DNA from: Pseudoclavibacter sp. RFBB5
GTDB lineage: Bacteria > Actinomycetota > Actinomycetes > Actinomycetales > Microbacteriaceae
Reading direction: 5' to 3'
Length of the DNA stretch: 64,000 nt
Assembly (NCBI RefSeq): GCF_002931555.1
Contig: NZ_PSTZ01000009.1
Location: forward strand, 122,944 to 186,943
Shown here: positions 40,601 through 55,600 of the stretch, piece by piece
Layout: every line of letters begins with the position of its first letter
Numbering within the stretch: the first letter of the stretch is position 1
Notes under the pieces: generated by a model
The model's input: the letters and a program-made list of their open reading frames with translations, nothing else
The model's database searches: none
Told to the model about the DNA's origin: nothing
Position numbers and translations under genes: made by a program

Positions 40601-43600
40601 CATTACTGTTCGGCGGACGCCCGCAGTAGACCCTTCAACACCCTTGAAACACAGTTGTTACAAAGTGTTTCGCTAGGTGCAGGGCTTGCTAAGCCTCTTC
40701 AGGTAGGCCTGCCCACCAGCCGACGACGTGGCCGATGTGGCGGTGCATGAGCTCAGCAGCCTCATCCGCCTTGCCAGCCTCGAGCAGCACGAGGAGGTCC
40801 GCATGCTCGCGCGCCGAAGCGGCGAGCTCCTCGGACCCGAGCATCTCCGTGAGGCCCGTGAGCCTCGTCTGCCGCCGCAGCGCCGTGACGATCGACACGA
40901 GCCGATCGTTGCCGGACAGACTGAGCAGCCGCTCGTGGAACTCGATGTCGACGGCGAGATACAGGGGCAGGTCACCCGCAGCCGAGGCGACGTCGATCCG
41001 CGTCGCGAGGTCGCGCAGCTCAGTCCGAGGCGCGACAGGGAAATCGGCGGCGAGCTCCCGGACGACAGGCACCTCGAGCATCTGCCTGACCTCGACGATC
41101 TGCCGCAGGTCCTCCACCGAGACGTGCGTGACGCGGAAGCCCTTGTTGCGGACGGGTTCGACGAAGCCGAGCTTCTCGAGGTTCAGCATCGCCTCTCGCA
41201 CGGGGGTGGCCGACACCTCGAACCGGGCCGCGAGCGCAGGCACGGAGACGAGGGTTCCAGCCGCCAGCCCACCGGACACGATGGCCGCGGCAACCGAGTC
41301 CTCGATCGTGGCACGCAGATTCGACTGCTGCGCCGCCGGCCTGAAGTCCAACGCGTCGATCATGGGCACCCCGTTCATCGAGCTCACTCTGGTCGGAAGC
41401 GTAAGCACACCTCAGCGGTGCTCATCACGCACACTCAATAATGTGTCACATGGGCTGAAATTGCTCGATCAGAACCTGATCGAGTACGGATCCTCGCCCG
41501 AATCCGGCTCGCCACGCCCGAGCCGCTCCGCGGACTGCGCGAGTCCCGTCTCTCGGATGAGGCCCATCCCCAACGCACTCGGCTCAGGAGACGGGCGCCT
41601 GACGGCATCCTCAAAGATCTCGAAATCGCGGCGAGACAGCTCCAGCCAGCCAGCACGCAGTCGCTCACCCCAGTACTTGTCGTTGCGCGTCAGGTCGAGG
41701 AGTTCCCGAAGCGGGCGGATGGGCGCGGGGCGCGCCTCGCGCATCCACTGCACCTCTCGGCGCCACGGCGACGAGCCCCGACCGCCGGCACGGTACGGCT
41801 CCTCGTCGAGCACGTACCCGGCCTGCACCACGCTGCGCATGGGCTCGCCGTCAGGGTTGACCTCCCGCGGGCAGTAGATGACGACGCCGTCGGAGACCCC
41901 CATCTGCTCGACCCCCTCGAGCGCACCCCACGGAGCCTGCACGAAGCCGCCCTCGACCATCGCGAGGGCACGATCGAAGGGCTGCACGACGAGCCAGTAG
42001 CGGATGGCCATGGGAACGACGCCCGGCAGGGGTTGAGGCTAGGGCCAGAGGCCGAGGTGACCGATAGCAGTCCGCAGCACCTGGCCGCGTCCGCCCTCTA
42101 GCTCCTCGAGAAGATCGGGGTCGAGTGCCTGCTGCGGCGTCAGCCACGTGATCTCGAGCGCATCCTGGCGCGGGTTGCACTCCCCCGCGACGGGCACGAT
42201 GAACTCGAGCGCGACCGCGTGCTGCCGCGAATCGAACAGACCGGAGCCGGGCATCGGAGAGAACTCGGCGACCGTGAACGGCGCGAGCGCCTGCGGCAGC
42301 GCAGGGAACGCCATCGTGCCGAGGTCCTTCTCCAGGTGCCGCAGCAGCGCATCCCGGATCGACTCGCCGTACTGCACCCGCCCCGACACGAACGAGCGCG
42401 TCATGACGCCCTCGTTGTCCGCGCGCAGCAGCACACCGAGATGCTCGACCTTCCCCGCGGCGTCGACACGCACCGGGATGGCCTCGACATACAGCATCGG
42501 CACGCGACGCCTGACGAGCGCGAGCTCGTCGTCGTTCATCCAGCCGGACTCAGGATCAGGAGTGCGCACCGTCATGACCCCATTGTGGACCATGTATGTT
42601 TCCCGGGTGAGCACTGCATCCACAGGTATCGACCCCACGACACTCCTCTGGCGCGGCGGCGACGCCGAGACGGCGGCCACGAGCAGGGTTCCTCTGGTCG
42701 TGGGCCTGCACGGATACGGCGCGGACGGCACCGACATCCTGAGCCTCACCGGCCAGCTGCCGCAGGGCTACCGCTACGTCTCGGTGCCTGCCCCGCACAT
42801 CCAACCGGAGGGCGGGCGCGAATGGTTCCCGTTGCGTTTCGCCGACCCGATGACCGGGGAAGTCGCCGTGGATACCGACGCGCAGCTGAGCCTCGAGCGC
42901 GGTGCGAACGACGCGGCATCAGCGCTGCTCGAGCTGCTCGACGGGCTCGGCGTCTTCACCTCAGGCGTGCCGATCGCCCTGCTCGGCTACTCGCAGGGCA
43001 GCATCGTCGCCATGCAGGCGCTCCGTCAGCGACCGGGCTCGTTCGCGGGCGCACTCCTCATCTCCGGGCTCGTCGCCGTCGGCACGCTGCCGGGGGATGC
43101 CGAGCTCGCCCAGACGCGTCCGCCCGTCTTCTGGGGGCGCGGCGACGCCGACACCGTCATCCCCGCTCTCGCCGTCGAGCACACGGCGGCATGGCTCGAG
43201 GCCCACGCCGACGTCCAGAAGTACGTCGAGGCGGGCCTCGGTCACGCCGTGTCCGAGACGGAGCTGCCGCTCATGGCGGCGTTCCTCGAGCGGGTGCTCG
43301 AGTAGCTCTCGTCTCAGGCCGTTCTCGCTAGTCGTTCGGGATGAGCAGCCAGAGCGCCAGGTAGATGATGACCTGCGGGCCCGGGATGAGGACCGACAGG
43401 ACGGTGAGCAGGCGGACGACGAACGGCGACCAGCCGAAACGCTGCGCGATACCCGCGCAGACACCGGCGATCATGCGGCCCCGGCGGGGACGGACAAGAC
43501 GCTTCATGTGAGATCACTCCTTCAGAATGTGGTGCGTCCAGCTTCGCCCATCACGGCTGAATGATCGTCCTCCGTGGGGTTGATCCCGTCCTCCTGGAGG

Positions 43601-46600
43601 CTGATGTCGGTGGTGTGTGGTTCTGTAGTCCCCATGCCGAAATCGACCGCGCTGGATGCGTTCTCACCCGCCACGCGGGAGTGGTTCCAAGGCGCCTTCG
43701 TCGGCCCCACTGCCGTGCAGGACGCATCCTGGCGCGAGATCGCCGACGGGCATCACACGCTTGTCGTGGCGCCGACCGGTTCGGGCAAGACGCTCAGCGC
43801 GTTCCTCTGGGCGATCGACCAGCTGGCCGCCGAGCGCGGGGCGCAGAGCTCGGAGCCGAACGCCGAGCGTCGCACCCGAGTCGTGTACCTGTCGCCCCTC
43901 AAGGCCCTCGGCGTCGACGTCGAACGCAACCTGCACTCGCCGCTCGTCGGCATCACACAGACGGCGAGGCGGCTCGGGGCCGTCGCTCCCGACATCCGCG
44001 TCGGCGTGCGCTCCGGCGACACGAGCCCCGCCGAGCGCAGGCAGCAGCTGCGCAACCCTCCTGACATCCTCATCACGACGCCAGAGTCGCTCTACCTCAT
44101 GCTCACCTCTCAGGCGCGGAAGACGCTCACCGGCGTGACCACAATCATCATCGACGAGGTGCACGCCGTCGCCTCGAGCAAGCGCGGTGCCCACATGGCG
44201 CTGACGCTCGAGCGGCTCGATGCCCTCCTCGACAAGCCGGCGCAGCGAATCGGACTCTCGGCGACCGTCCGCCCGCTCGACGAGATGTCGCGTTTCCTCG
44301 CAGGCAACGCTCCCGTCAAGGTGGTGGCGCCCCCGAGCACGAAGACCTTCAAGCTGGAGGTGCGCGTCCCGGTCGAAGACCTGAGCGACATCGGCATGAC
44401 GCGGGCGGGGGCCGCCACCCCGACCGCGGCCGACGCGTCCGGTGCCGTCGACGACGCCGACCCGTTCGCTGACTTCGAAGCGGGCGCCGCCGCGGGGACC
44501 CTGCGGGATCCGAAGGTCGACGCAGAAGAGAGCGGCTCGGTGTGGCCGCACATCGAAGAGTCCATCGCCGACCTCGTCGAGTCGCACCGCTCCACGATCG
44601 TGTTCGTCAACTCTCGGCGACTCGCCGAGCGTCTCACGGCGCGGCTCAACGAGATCGCGGAGGAGCGCGCGGCGGTCGACGCCCCGTCGATCGAGGCCGC
44701 CCACGAGAGCGATCCGTACGGTGCCGCGGCGCCCGGCGTGCGCTGGTCCTCCGGCGATCACAGCGCGAAGCCGAAACCCGACCCGAAGCGCCCGCCCGCC
44801 GTGTCGATGGGACAGGCAGGCCAGTCCGCCGGCGCCCCGCTGTCGTTTGCGCGCGCCCACCACGGCTCCGTCTCGAAGGAGTCTCGCGCCGAGGTCGAGA
44901 ACGCGCTCAAGAGCGGCACGCTGCGCTGCGTCGTCGCGACCTCGAGCCTTGAGCTCGGCATCGACATGGGCGACGTCGACCTCGTCGTGCAGGTCGAGTC
45001 GCCGCCGTCGGTCGCGAGCGGCCTCCAACGGGTCGGCCGCGCCGGGCACCAGGTCGGAGAGACCTCGGAGGGCACGATCTTCCCCAAGCACCGAGCTGAC
45101 GTGCTGCACTCCTCCGTGCTCGCCTCCCGCATGGTGACGGGGCAGATCGAGCGGATGCGGGTGCTCGCCAACCCGCTCGACGTGCTCGCCCAGCAGACCA
45201 TCGCGGCCGCCGCCATCGAGGACCTCGACGTCGAGGAGTGGTTCGACCTCGTCCGCCGTTCGGCCCCGTTCGCGTCGCTGTCCCGCCCCCTGTTCGAGGC
45301 GACGCTCGACCTCCTCTCCGGCAAGTACCCGTCCGACCAGTTCTCCGAGCTGCGGCCCCGCCTCGTGTGGGACCGCGACCTCGGGCGCCTCACCGGCCGA
45401 CCCGGTGCCGCCCGGCTGGCGGTCACCTCCGGCGGCACCATCCCGGATCGAGGACTCTTCGGCGTCTTCCTCGCGGGATCCGAGGACGCCGACGCGCAGC
45501 GCGGGCCGAGGCGCGTCGGCGAGCTCGACGAGGAGATGGTCTACGAATCACGCGTCGGCGACATCTTCGCCCTCGGCGCGACGAGCTGGCGCATCGCCGA
45601 GATCACGTTCGACCGTGTCCTCGTGACCCCCGCCTACGGCCAGCCGGGGCGCCTGCCGTTCTGGACCGGGGACGCCCTCGGACGCCCCTCCGAGCTCGGT
45701 CAGGCCATCGGCGCCATCACCCGCGAGATCGCCGCCAAGGGGCGCGTGCCGGAGGCGCTCTCCACGCTCATGGACGACAACGCCGTGCAGAACGCCGTCG
45801 CCTACGTCCGCGAGCAGCAGGACGCGACGGGGCAGGTGCCGAGCGACCACACGCTCATCGTCGAACGCACTCGGGACGAGCTCGGCGACTGGCGCATCAT
45901 CCTGCACTCTCCGTACGGCTCCCCCGTGCACTCGCCCTGGGGGCTCATCGTCGCCGCGCGCATCCGCGACCAGTACGGACTCGACGGCGGAGTCGTCGCG
46001 AGCGATGACGGCATCATCGTTCGCATCCCCGAAGGCGACGCCGAACCGCCCGGGGCCGAGCTGTTCGCACTCGAAGCCGACGAGATCGAGCAGATCGTGG
46101 CACGCGAGGTGGGCGGCTCCGCGCTCTTCGCCTCGCGCTTCCGCGAGGCCGCGGCCCGAGCGCTGCTGCTTCCGCGCCTCAACCCCGGCAAGCGCTCCCC
46201 GCTGTGGCAGCAGCGACAGAAGGCGGCGCAGCTGCTCGACGTCGCCAAGCAGTACCCGACGTTCCCGATCATCCTCGAAGCCGTGCGAGAGGTCCTGCAC
46301 GACGTCTACGATCTCGATGCGCTCGTCGACCTCGCCAAGCGCATCGCCGGGCGCGAGGTACGCCTCGTCGACGTCACGACCGAGCAGGCCTCTCCGTTCG
46401 CGCGAACGCTGCTGTTCGGCTACGTCGGCGCGTTCATGTACGAGGGCGACAGCCCGCTCGCGGAGCGCCGCGCGGCCGCGCTGGCCCTCGACACGAGCCT
46501 CCTCGCCGACCTGCTCGGCCGCGTCGAGCTGCGCGAGCTCCTCGACGCGAACGTCATCGCCAGACTCGAGGCAGAGCTGCAGCGCACGGCACCGGACAGG

Positions 46601-49600
46601 CGGGCCCGCGATGCTGAAGGCGTCGCCGACCTGCTGCGCGTGCTCGGACCGATCAGTGTCGAGGAGATCGCCGAGCGTCTGCTCGGCGACGATGCCCAAG
46701 GCACCGACGATGTCGAGGAGCCGGACGGCGGGCACGAGCGAGACGGAGACAGGGCGGAGCGCGAGGCGGCCGCCGAGGCGCGCCCCGGCGCGAGCATCGA
46801 GGTCGCGGAGCAGTACGCGGCTGAGCTCGTCAGCGCCAAGCGCGCCCTGCGCGTGCGCATCGCCGGCGTCGAGCGCATCGCCGCGATCGAGGACGCCAGC
46901 AGGCTCCGCGACGCGCTCGGGGTAGCGCTGCCGATCGGCGTTCCCGTCGCCTTCATCGACCCGGTCGACGACCCGGTCGGCGACCTCGTCTCCCGCTACG
47001 CGCGCTCGCACGGGCCATTCTCCGTCGCCGAGGTCGCGGAGCGCTACGGCACCGGGCAAGCCGTCGTGCGCGAGGCCCTCACCCGTCTCGAGCTGGCGCG
47101 CCGCGTCGTCGAGGGCGAGTTCCGCCCAGACCGCGAGGGCTCCGAGTGGGTCGACGAGACCGTGCTCAAGCGACTCCGCGCCCGCTCCCTCGCCGCGCTC
47201 CGCAGCGAGATCGAGCCGGTCGACCACTCCGCGTTCGCCAGGTTCCTTCCCGCCTGGCAGCACGTCGGCGGCGATCTGCGCGGCATCGACGGCCTCATCA
47301 CCGTCATCGACCAGCTCGCGGGCGTGCCCGTCCCCGCATCGGCGCTCGAGACGCTCATCCTGCCCGCCAGGGTTCGCGACTACCACCCGAGCATGCTCGA
47401 CGAGCTCACGACCGCGGGCGAGGTCCTGTGGCGCGGGCACGGCGCGATCGGCTCGAGTGACGGCTGGATCAGCCTGCACCTCGCCGACACTGCGCACCTC
47501 ACGCTTCCCGACCAGCCAGAGGGCGAGCCGGATGCGCGCGGCAGGCACCTCCTCGACGCGCTCGCCGGCTCCGGCCCCGGTTTCTTCCCCCAGCTGTCGA
47601 GGCACGTGCGCCTGATGCTCGAACCCGAGTCAGTCAGCGACCGCGAGCTCTCCGACGCGCTCTGGGCGCTCGTCTGGCAGGGGCGCGTGACCAACGACAC
47701 GCTTGCACCCCTGCGCGCGCTGCTCTCTGGCGGGCCGGGGGCGGCGAGCACCTCGGCGCACCGCGCCCCGAGCCGCGCCGCCCGCGGCAGGCTCTACCGC
47801 GGCCGTGTCGCCATGGCACCCAGCGACTCCGCCGGCAGCCCCACCGCATCCGCCTTCGCATCGCAGCGCCCCGCCCCATCGCAGCCCCACACGAGCGGAC
47901 GCTGGACGCTCGGGCTGAACGGAGTCAGCGATGCGACCGAGCGCGGCCTCGCCATCGGGGACCTGCTGCTCGACCGCTACGGCATCGTGACCCGGGGCAG
48001 CGTCATGGCGGAGGAGATCCTCGGCGGTTTTGCGCTCGTGTACCGCGTCCTGGCGCGCTTCGAGGAGTCTGGCAAGGCCCGGCGAGGCTACTTCATCGAG
48101 AAGCTCGGCGCCGCCCAGTTCTCGACCGTTGGCGCCGTCGACCGCCTGCGCGGTTTCACGCACGAGCTCGACGCGGAGAAGCGGTTCGAGACGCTGACGC
48201 TCGCCGCCACCGATCCAGCGAACCCATACGGCGCCGCCCTCGCGTGGCCCGACGCCGAGGAGTCGCAGACCAAGCACCGGCCAGGCAGGAAGGCCGGTGG
48301 GCTCGTCACGATGGTCGACGGTGAGCTCGCACTGTACGTCGAGCGCGGTGGCAAGACGCTCCTCACCTTCACCGACTCCGACGAGGTGCTTCGGGCGGCG
48401 GCGAGGTCGCTCGCCGAGACGATCCGGCGGGCGCGCATCCCGAACCTCGTGATCGAACGCGTCGACGGCACCTTCGTGCTCGAGACGCCCCTCGCGAGCA
48501 TGCTGCAGGAAGGCGGGTTCTCGCTCACCACCCGCGGCCTGCGGATGCGCGGGAACTGAACACACCAACGATGAGAGGAAACGAATTGGCAGCAGCACGC
48601 GGACGACGAGGCAACAGGACCGGCGGCACCGAGGCGAGAATCGAGGCACCGTTCCTGCCGGAACTCGACGAGGCGCGTGCCGTGGACTTCGCGACAGCGC
48701 GGGTACACGAGCTGCAGCACTTCGTCGACGTGCAGGGTGAGGAGATCGACGCCGCCGGCGTGACCTTCTCCGAGTGCCGCATCGAGGGGCTCACCGCCCG
48801 CAGGCTCCTGCTCCACTCGGGCCGGGTGAGCGAGTGCGTGCTGGAGCGCGTCGAGGTGCCCGTCGTGGAGGGACAGCGCCAGTCGTTCCGCTCCGTCTCG
48901 TGGACGGCCTCGCGACTCGGCTCGGCCGACCTCCACGAGAGCGACTTCCAGAATGTCGAGTTCCGCGACGATCGTCTCGGCTACGTGAATCTGCGAGGGG
49001 CCACCCTCACCGACGTGCGGTTCGCGGACTGCGCGTTCGACGAGATCGACCTGGGCGGTGCCACGGCGAAGCGTGTCGCGTTCACGGAGAGCCGCACCGG
49101 CATCCTCGACGTCACGGGCGCACGCCTCGAGCACGTCGACCTGCGCGGCCTCGAGTTCTCAACCATCACGGGCCTCGAAGGGCTCCGCGGCGTCACGGTG
49201 ACGCCCTCGCAGCTCGAGGCGCTCGCTCCCCACCTCGCGGCGCACCTCGGCATCGAGGTGCGTGATGCCCGAAGGTGACACCGTCTACCGCGCGGCGACC
49301 CGCCTGAACCGCGCCCTCGCGGGGCGCGAGCTGACCCGCTTCGAGCTGCGGGTTCCGAAGTACGCGGCGCTCGACCTCAGCGGCCTCACCGTCGACGGGG
49401 TCGTGCCGCGAGGCAAGCACCTGCTGACGCGCATCGGCGAGCACACCCTGCACACCCACCTCGGTATGGACGGCAGCTGGCAGCTTGTGCAGCTCGGCGC
49501 GAAGTGGCCCCGCCCGGACTACCTCGCGAGAGTCGTCCTCGGCACCGCCGCCGGGACCGCTGTCGGCTTCGAGCTGCCGGTTGTCGAGATGCTCGCGCGA

Positions 49601-52600
49601 GACGACGAGGAGGACGCGGTTGGCCACCTCGGCCCCGACCTGCTCGGCGACAACTGGGATCCGGGCCTCGCCGTGGCGAATCTGCGCCGCGAACCACACG
49701 CGGAACTGGCCGGCGCACTCCTCGAGCAGCGAAACCTCGCGGGCCTCGGGAACGTGTACGTGACCGAGCTGCTGTTCCTGCGCGGTCTGCACCCGCACAC
49801 CCCCGTCTCCGGGGCGGGCGACCTCGACCGGCTCGTCGAGCTCGGCCATAAGCTCATCGTCGCGAACCGAGACCGAGTTGAGCGGACGACGACCGGCGAT
49901 CTGCGTCCAGGGAAGCGCACGTATGTCTACGGCAGGTACGGCAAGCCGTGCCTGCGCTGCGGCACGCGCATCCGCCGCGGCCTGCAGGGCAGAGAGCGCG
50001 TCGCCGCCTGGTGCCCCAGCTGCCAGCCCGCCCCGTGAGGCCCGCACCCGTACCCGCTCCCACTGCTGCGCCCGGGCCCGCTGACCGCAGAGTTGTGGGC
50101 ATGTGCAGCTCCGCCGAACGCTGACGACGCTTTGCCACAACGCTGATGCCCGCCCGCGCATTCGCCAAGCCGCTCCGCCCGGAGTCGATGCGCGTAGGAC
50201 GTGAAGGTCTCCAAACCGGTGGCCGGCTCCAGATCGGCCACCGTGAGTCGGACGTGACTCCAGCGCTCACCCTGGATCGCCCGACTGCGTGTGATGTCGA
50301 GACGCCACTGGCGCTTGTCCTTCCGATGGCCGTCCCCGTCGTACTCGTACGCGATGCGTGCGCGCAGATCGTCGAGATCGAGGCGCGCGATCTTGCGCTC
50401 CCCCGACATGAGCTGGAAGTTCACCGCAGGCTCGGGATACCCGGACTCCACGAGCACAAGACGTGTCACGGTCTCCCACGGCGACTCGACGCCATCCCGA
50501 AGCAGACCCGTGGCTGCTCGCAGGCGCGCCGCGCAATGCCTGGACACTCCAGAACCTCGCCGGAACGGATCGCGCCGAGACGCCCCTCGCCCGCGGCGGA
50601 TTTCGCCCCTTCGGCACGATGACATGCACCGTCGGGTCCCGAAGCAGACGGAGCGGCAGCGGGAGGCCGTAGAGACGTGCCGCTGAGACACCGCCGAACG
50701 CTTGAACGGCGGACATGATCGGCAGGTAGCTGCGGTCGTGGTCCCGCATCCGCTCGGCCAGCACCTCGAACTCATCGCGGGAACCGTGGTGGCCGAGCAG
50801 GCGATCGATCTCTCTCGGATCGTGCGGGACCTCTGGAACGCGCACACCGTGGAAGGGCCTTCCCTCAGCCCGGTTCCTCAGCCGTCCGCGGGAGACGCCC
50901 GCAGCGCGAGCGTCCGCGACGCTGAACGCGAAGTACCGAAGCTCGCTCGGCAAGGGGATGCGCGGCTCGCGTCCCGATGCGCGCCCAGCATCGTCGCGTC
51001 GTCGGCTGGCTCTGCTCGCGCCGCTCCTGTCACCTGCATCCACCGCTCGAGGCTATGAGGGATCCGGGCGCCGAGACGAGTGCGCTCACGGGCTGTGGAG
51101 AACCGCGGCGGTCAATCCCCGACCAACCGCGTTACCGGACAGAGTTGTGGCGAGGTGTCGCTCTGCGGGGTGGCAGGAGCGTTCTCCCACAACGCTGAGC
51201 CTGCCCTGGCCGACGCTGCGCCGAGACAGCGATCCCGCCGTCGGCGCGAGGCCGGCGGCGGGATCGGTGGATGCGGGAGGCGCGAGAGCCTACGCGTAGG
51301 GGTTCGGGGTGAGCGTGTACTTCGTGTACAGGTACTCCTCGATGCCCTCGAAACCGCCCTCGCGGCCGATGCCGGACATCTTGACGCCGCCGAACGGGGC
51401 CGCCGCGTTGGACAGCACACCGATGTTGAGGCCCATCATGCCCGTCTCGATGCGGTCGATGAGCCGCTGGCCGCGCTTCAGGTCTTCCGTGAACACGTAG
51501 GAGACGAGGCCGTACTCGGTGTCGTTGGCGAGGCGGATGGCCTCTTCCTCGTCGGCGAACGTCGTGATCGAGAGGACGGGTCCGAAGATCTCCTCACGGA
51601 AGATCTCGCTGGAGGACGGCGTGCGGTTGAGCACGGTCGGCTCGTAGAACGACCCGTCGCCCTCGACGCGCTTGCCGCCGTGGAGCAGCTCGGCACCCGC
51701 GGCCACGGCCGAGTCGACGAGCGACGCGACCTTGTCGACGGCCTTGTCCTCGACGAGCGGGCCGATGACGACGCCCTCCTCGGTGCCGCGCCCGATCTTG
51801 AACGAGGACACCTTCTCGGTGACGCGGCGCGCGAACTCATCGGCGACGTCCGTGTGCACGAGGATGCGGTTCGCGGCCGTGCAGGCCTGCCCGATGTTGC
51901 GGAACTTCGCCGCGATGACGCCTTCGACGGCCTTGTCCAGGTCGGCGTCCTCGAAGACGACGAACGGCGCGTTGCCGCCGAGCTCCATCGACGTGCGCAG
52001 CACGTTCTTCGTGGCTTCCTTCATGAGGCCCTGGCCGACCCCGGTCGACCCGGTGAACGAGATCTTGCGGAGGCGCGGGTCGGCGATGATCGGCGACGAG
52101 ACGGCCGCGGTGCTGCGGGTCGTGATGACGTTCACAACACCCTTGGGCAGGCCGGCCTCTTCGAGGATCTTCACGAAGTAGAGCGTGGTGAGGGGCGTGA
52201 GAGATGCGGGCTTCACGACCGAGGTGCAGCCAGCGGCGATCGCCGGCGCGATCTTGCGCGTCGCCATCGCGAGCGGGAAGTTCCACGGCGTGATGAGGAA
52301 TGCGGGGCCGACGGGGTGCTTCGAGACGATCACGCGCCCCGTGCCCTCCGGCTGCGTGCCGTAGCGGCCGTGCACGCGCACGGCTTCCTCGCTGAACCAG
52401 CGCAGGAACTCGCCACCGTAGGTGACCTCGCCCTGCGCCTCGGCGAGGGGCTTGCCCATCTCGAGCGTCATGATGAGCGCCATCTCGTCGCGGCGCTCCT
52501 GCAGGATGTCGAAGGCGCGGCGGAGGATCTCGCCGCGCTCACGCGGGGCCATGCGCGCGAAGTCCTCTTGAGCGGCGACAGCCGCGTCGAGCGCCTGGAT

Positions 52601-55600
52601 GCCCTGCTCCGGGTTCGCGTTGGCGATGTGCTTCAGCGCCGTGCCGGTCGACGGGTCGTTGACCGCGAAGGGCTCGTCCGCACCGTCGATCCATTCGCCG
52701 CCGATGAACAGCTGGCCGGGGACCTTCGCAAGCAGTTCCGCTTCGTTGGGGTACGTCATAGTGCAAACTCCTCGGTTGTTGGCGGGCTCGAGTGTGGCGG
52801 GCTCAAGCGTTCTCCGGGCTCCAACGCTACTCGTGCGGGCTGGGCGCTTCACGAGCAATTCGCCCAGCCCGCAGCACCTGGGCCGTGCATCCGCACAATC
52901 AGGCGAGAAGGTCCCTCACCATGGGGATGACCTTCGTTCCGTAGAGCTCGATGGCCTTCATGCTGTGCTCGTGCGGGAGCGTGCCCGCGCTGTACTTGAG
53001 GTCGAAGCGCTGGAGTCCGAGCACCTGCACGGTCGCGGCGATCTTGCGTGCGACGGTCTCGGGCGAGCCGACATAGAGCGCGCCACGCTCCCCCGTCTCC
53101 TGCACGTACTGCTCGTATTGCATGGGCGACCAGCCGCGCTCCTTGCCGATGCGCATCATCATGGTCCGGTAGTTCAGCCAATGCTCCTCGCGTGCCTGCT
53201 CGTCGGTCTCGGCGATGTGGCCGGGCGAGTGCGCACCGATGGGCCCGTTGGGCTGGCCGAACTGCTCGTTGGCTTTCCGGTAGAGGTTGGCGAAGGGCGC
53301 GAAGCGCGCCGATTCTCCGCCGATGATCGCAAGCATGAGCGGCATCGAGTACTGGGCGGCGCGAACGACGGACTGCGGTGTTCCGCCGACGGCGGCCCAC
53401 GTGCGCAGGCGCCCCTCCTCGAGCTGCGGATGCACGGTCACGTCGTTGAGCGCGCCGCGGACGGTGCCGCTCCAGCTGACGGGTCCGCCCGCCGCGATCT
53501 TCATGAACAGGTCGAGCTTCTCCTCGAAGAGCACCTCGTAGTCCTGGAGGTTGAGCCCGAAGAGTGGGAAGGACTCGGTGAAGGAGCCGCGGCCGAGCAT
53601 GACCTCCGCGCGCCCGTTGGAGATGGCGTCCACGGTCGAGAAGCGCTGGAAGACGCGGACGGGATCGTCGGAGCTGAGCACGGTCACGGCACTCCCGAGG
53701 CGAATGCGCTCGGTGCGTGCGGCGATGGCTGCGAGCACGGTCTCTGGGGTCGAGATCGCGAAGTCGTCCCTGTGGTGCTCGCCGACCGCGAACGCGTCGA
53801 TGCCAACCTCTTCGGCGAGGACGCCTTCTTCGATGACATCGCGAATGACCTGGGCGTGCGGGCGCGGATGCCCCTCGAGGTCGTTGGTCGCGTCGCCGAA
53901 GGTGTTGAGGCCGAACTCGATCGTGCCGGTCATGGCAGCTCCATCCATTTCAATGCAATTGCATGAACTCTACTGCCGGAAGCCGACGGCCCGAAGCTCT
54001 GCGGGGCACAAAAAAGCGCCGCCCCGGGGGAACACGGCATCCCCGAGGCGGCGCGGCTTGTGGTCGACTGCCGCGCTGCGTGCCCGTCTGGACGAGGCGG
54101 CGATCTATGCAATCGAATGAAGTTCGATGATGATGCCAAGAAATACCCGGGCACGTCAACTCAGGCGGGCCTCGCCTCGGCACCGACTCAGGACGACGCA
54201 CCCCGGGCCAGAGACGTATATGGTCACTCCTACCCCCGGCAATGAAGCAAGAGGTGGAACGTGAAGACTGTGGCACGAACCCTGGAGACCCTCGCGCCCG
54301 GCAAGGCGCGCCTCGCTTACGACTACCTCAACGAGCGCATCTCCGATGGCACGTTCCCTCCGGGGTACCGCCTCGTGCTGGGGTCCATCGCGAATCAGAT
54401 CGGGGTGAGCACCGTGCCCGTCCGCGAAGCGATCCGGATGCTCGAAGCCGAAGGCGCTGTCACCTTCGAACGCAATGTCGGGGCGCAGGTGTCCGGCCTC
54501 AACCCCGAGCTCTTCTCGCAGACCCTCGAATCGCTTGTGGTGCTCGGCGGCTACGCGACCGCGAGCGCCGCCCCGCACATGACCCCGGCCGACCTCGCGG
54601 AGGCCCGCCAGATCACCGAGTCGATGCGGCAGGCGATCGACGCCCTCGATGCGGTTGCGTTCATGGACCTGAATGCGCGCTTCCACCGCGTGCTCTACCG
54701 GCGGTGCCCGAACGCGCACCTCCTCGAGCTCGTCGAACGGACCCGTCTCAGGCTCACGCAGGTGCGTCATTCGACGCTCGGGTTCGTGCCGGAGCACGCC
54801 AGGGCCTCCCTCGCCGAGCACGAGCAGCAGATCGATCTCGTCGAGTCCGGGGCGCCGGGCGCCGAGATCGAGGCGTCGATTCGCGAGCACCACCTCGCCA
54901 CGCTGCGGGCAGCGCGCCCGCGTTAGGCAGCCCTCACGCGGATTCACCGGGCATTCACCCCGCGACCATTCTCCGTTCCTCACGCGCTGCTTGCCTTCGT
55001 CGAGTCCCCCGACGAAGGAGTTCTCCCATGACCGATGTCTCGCGCCGCACGTTCCTCCCGATGCTCGGGCACACGAAGGGCAAGCGCAGCCCCGTGACGT
55101 GCGCCCTCAAGTGCGCCAACGCGTGCACGGGTGAGGTCTGCAACACCTCGTCGAATGCCTACTTCCGCGACATCGTTTCCGCGCAGCTTTCGCGTCGCGC
55201 CATGCTCGGCGCGAGCGCCGGACTCGCAGGCGCCATCACCCTCGCCTTCAGCGCCGCGCCTCGCGCCGAGGCCGCCCCGAGCGCGTCGCCGTTCGGTCCC
55301 GCCGCCTCGCCACTCGAGTTCACCCCGATCTCACCCGTCGATGCCATGTCCGATACGTTCACGGTGCCGGACGGCTACGACTGGCGCGCCCTCATCCGCT
55401 GGGGAGACCCGCTCTTCGCCGACAGCCCGATCTTCGACCCAGCGGACCAGACGGAGGCCGCGCAGGCCCGCCAGTTCGGCTACAACTGCGACTACACGGA
55501 CATCCTGCCGCTCGATGGCACGGACGGCCTGCGCGCGGTGCTGTTCGTCAACCACGAGTACACGAACGAGAACATCATGTTCCCCGCGGCGCAGCTCGAG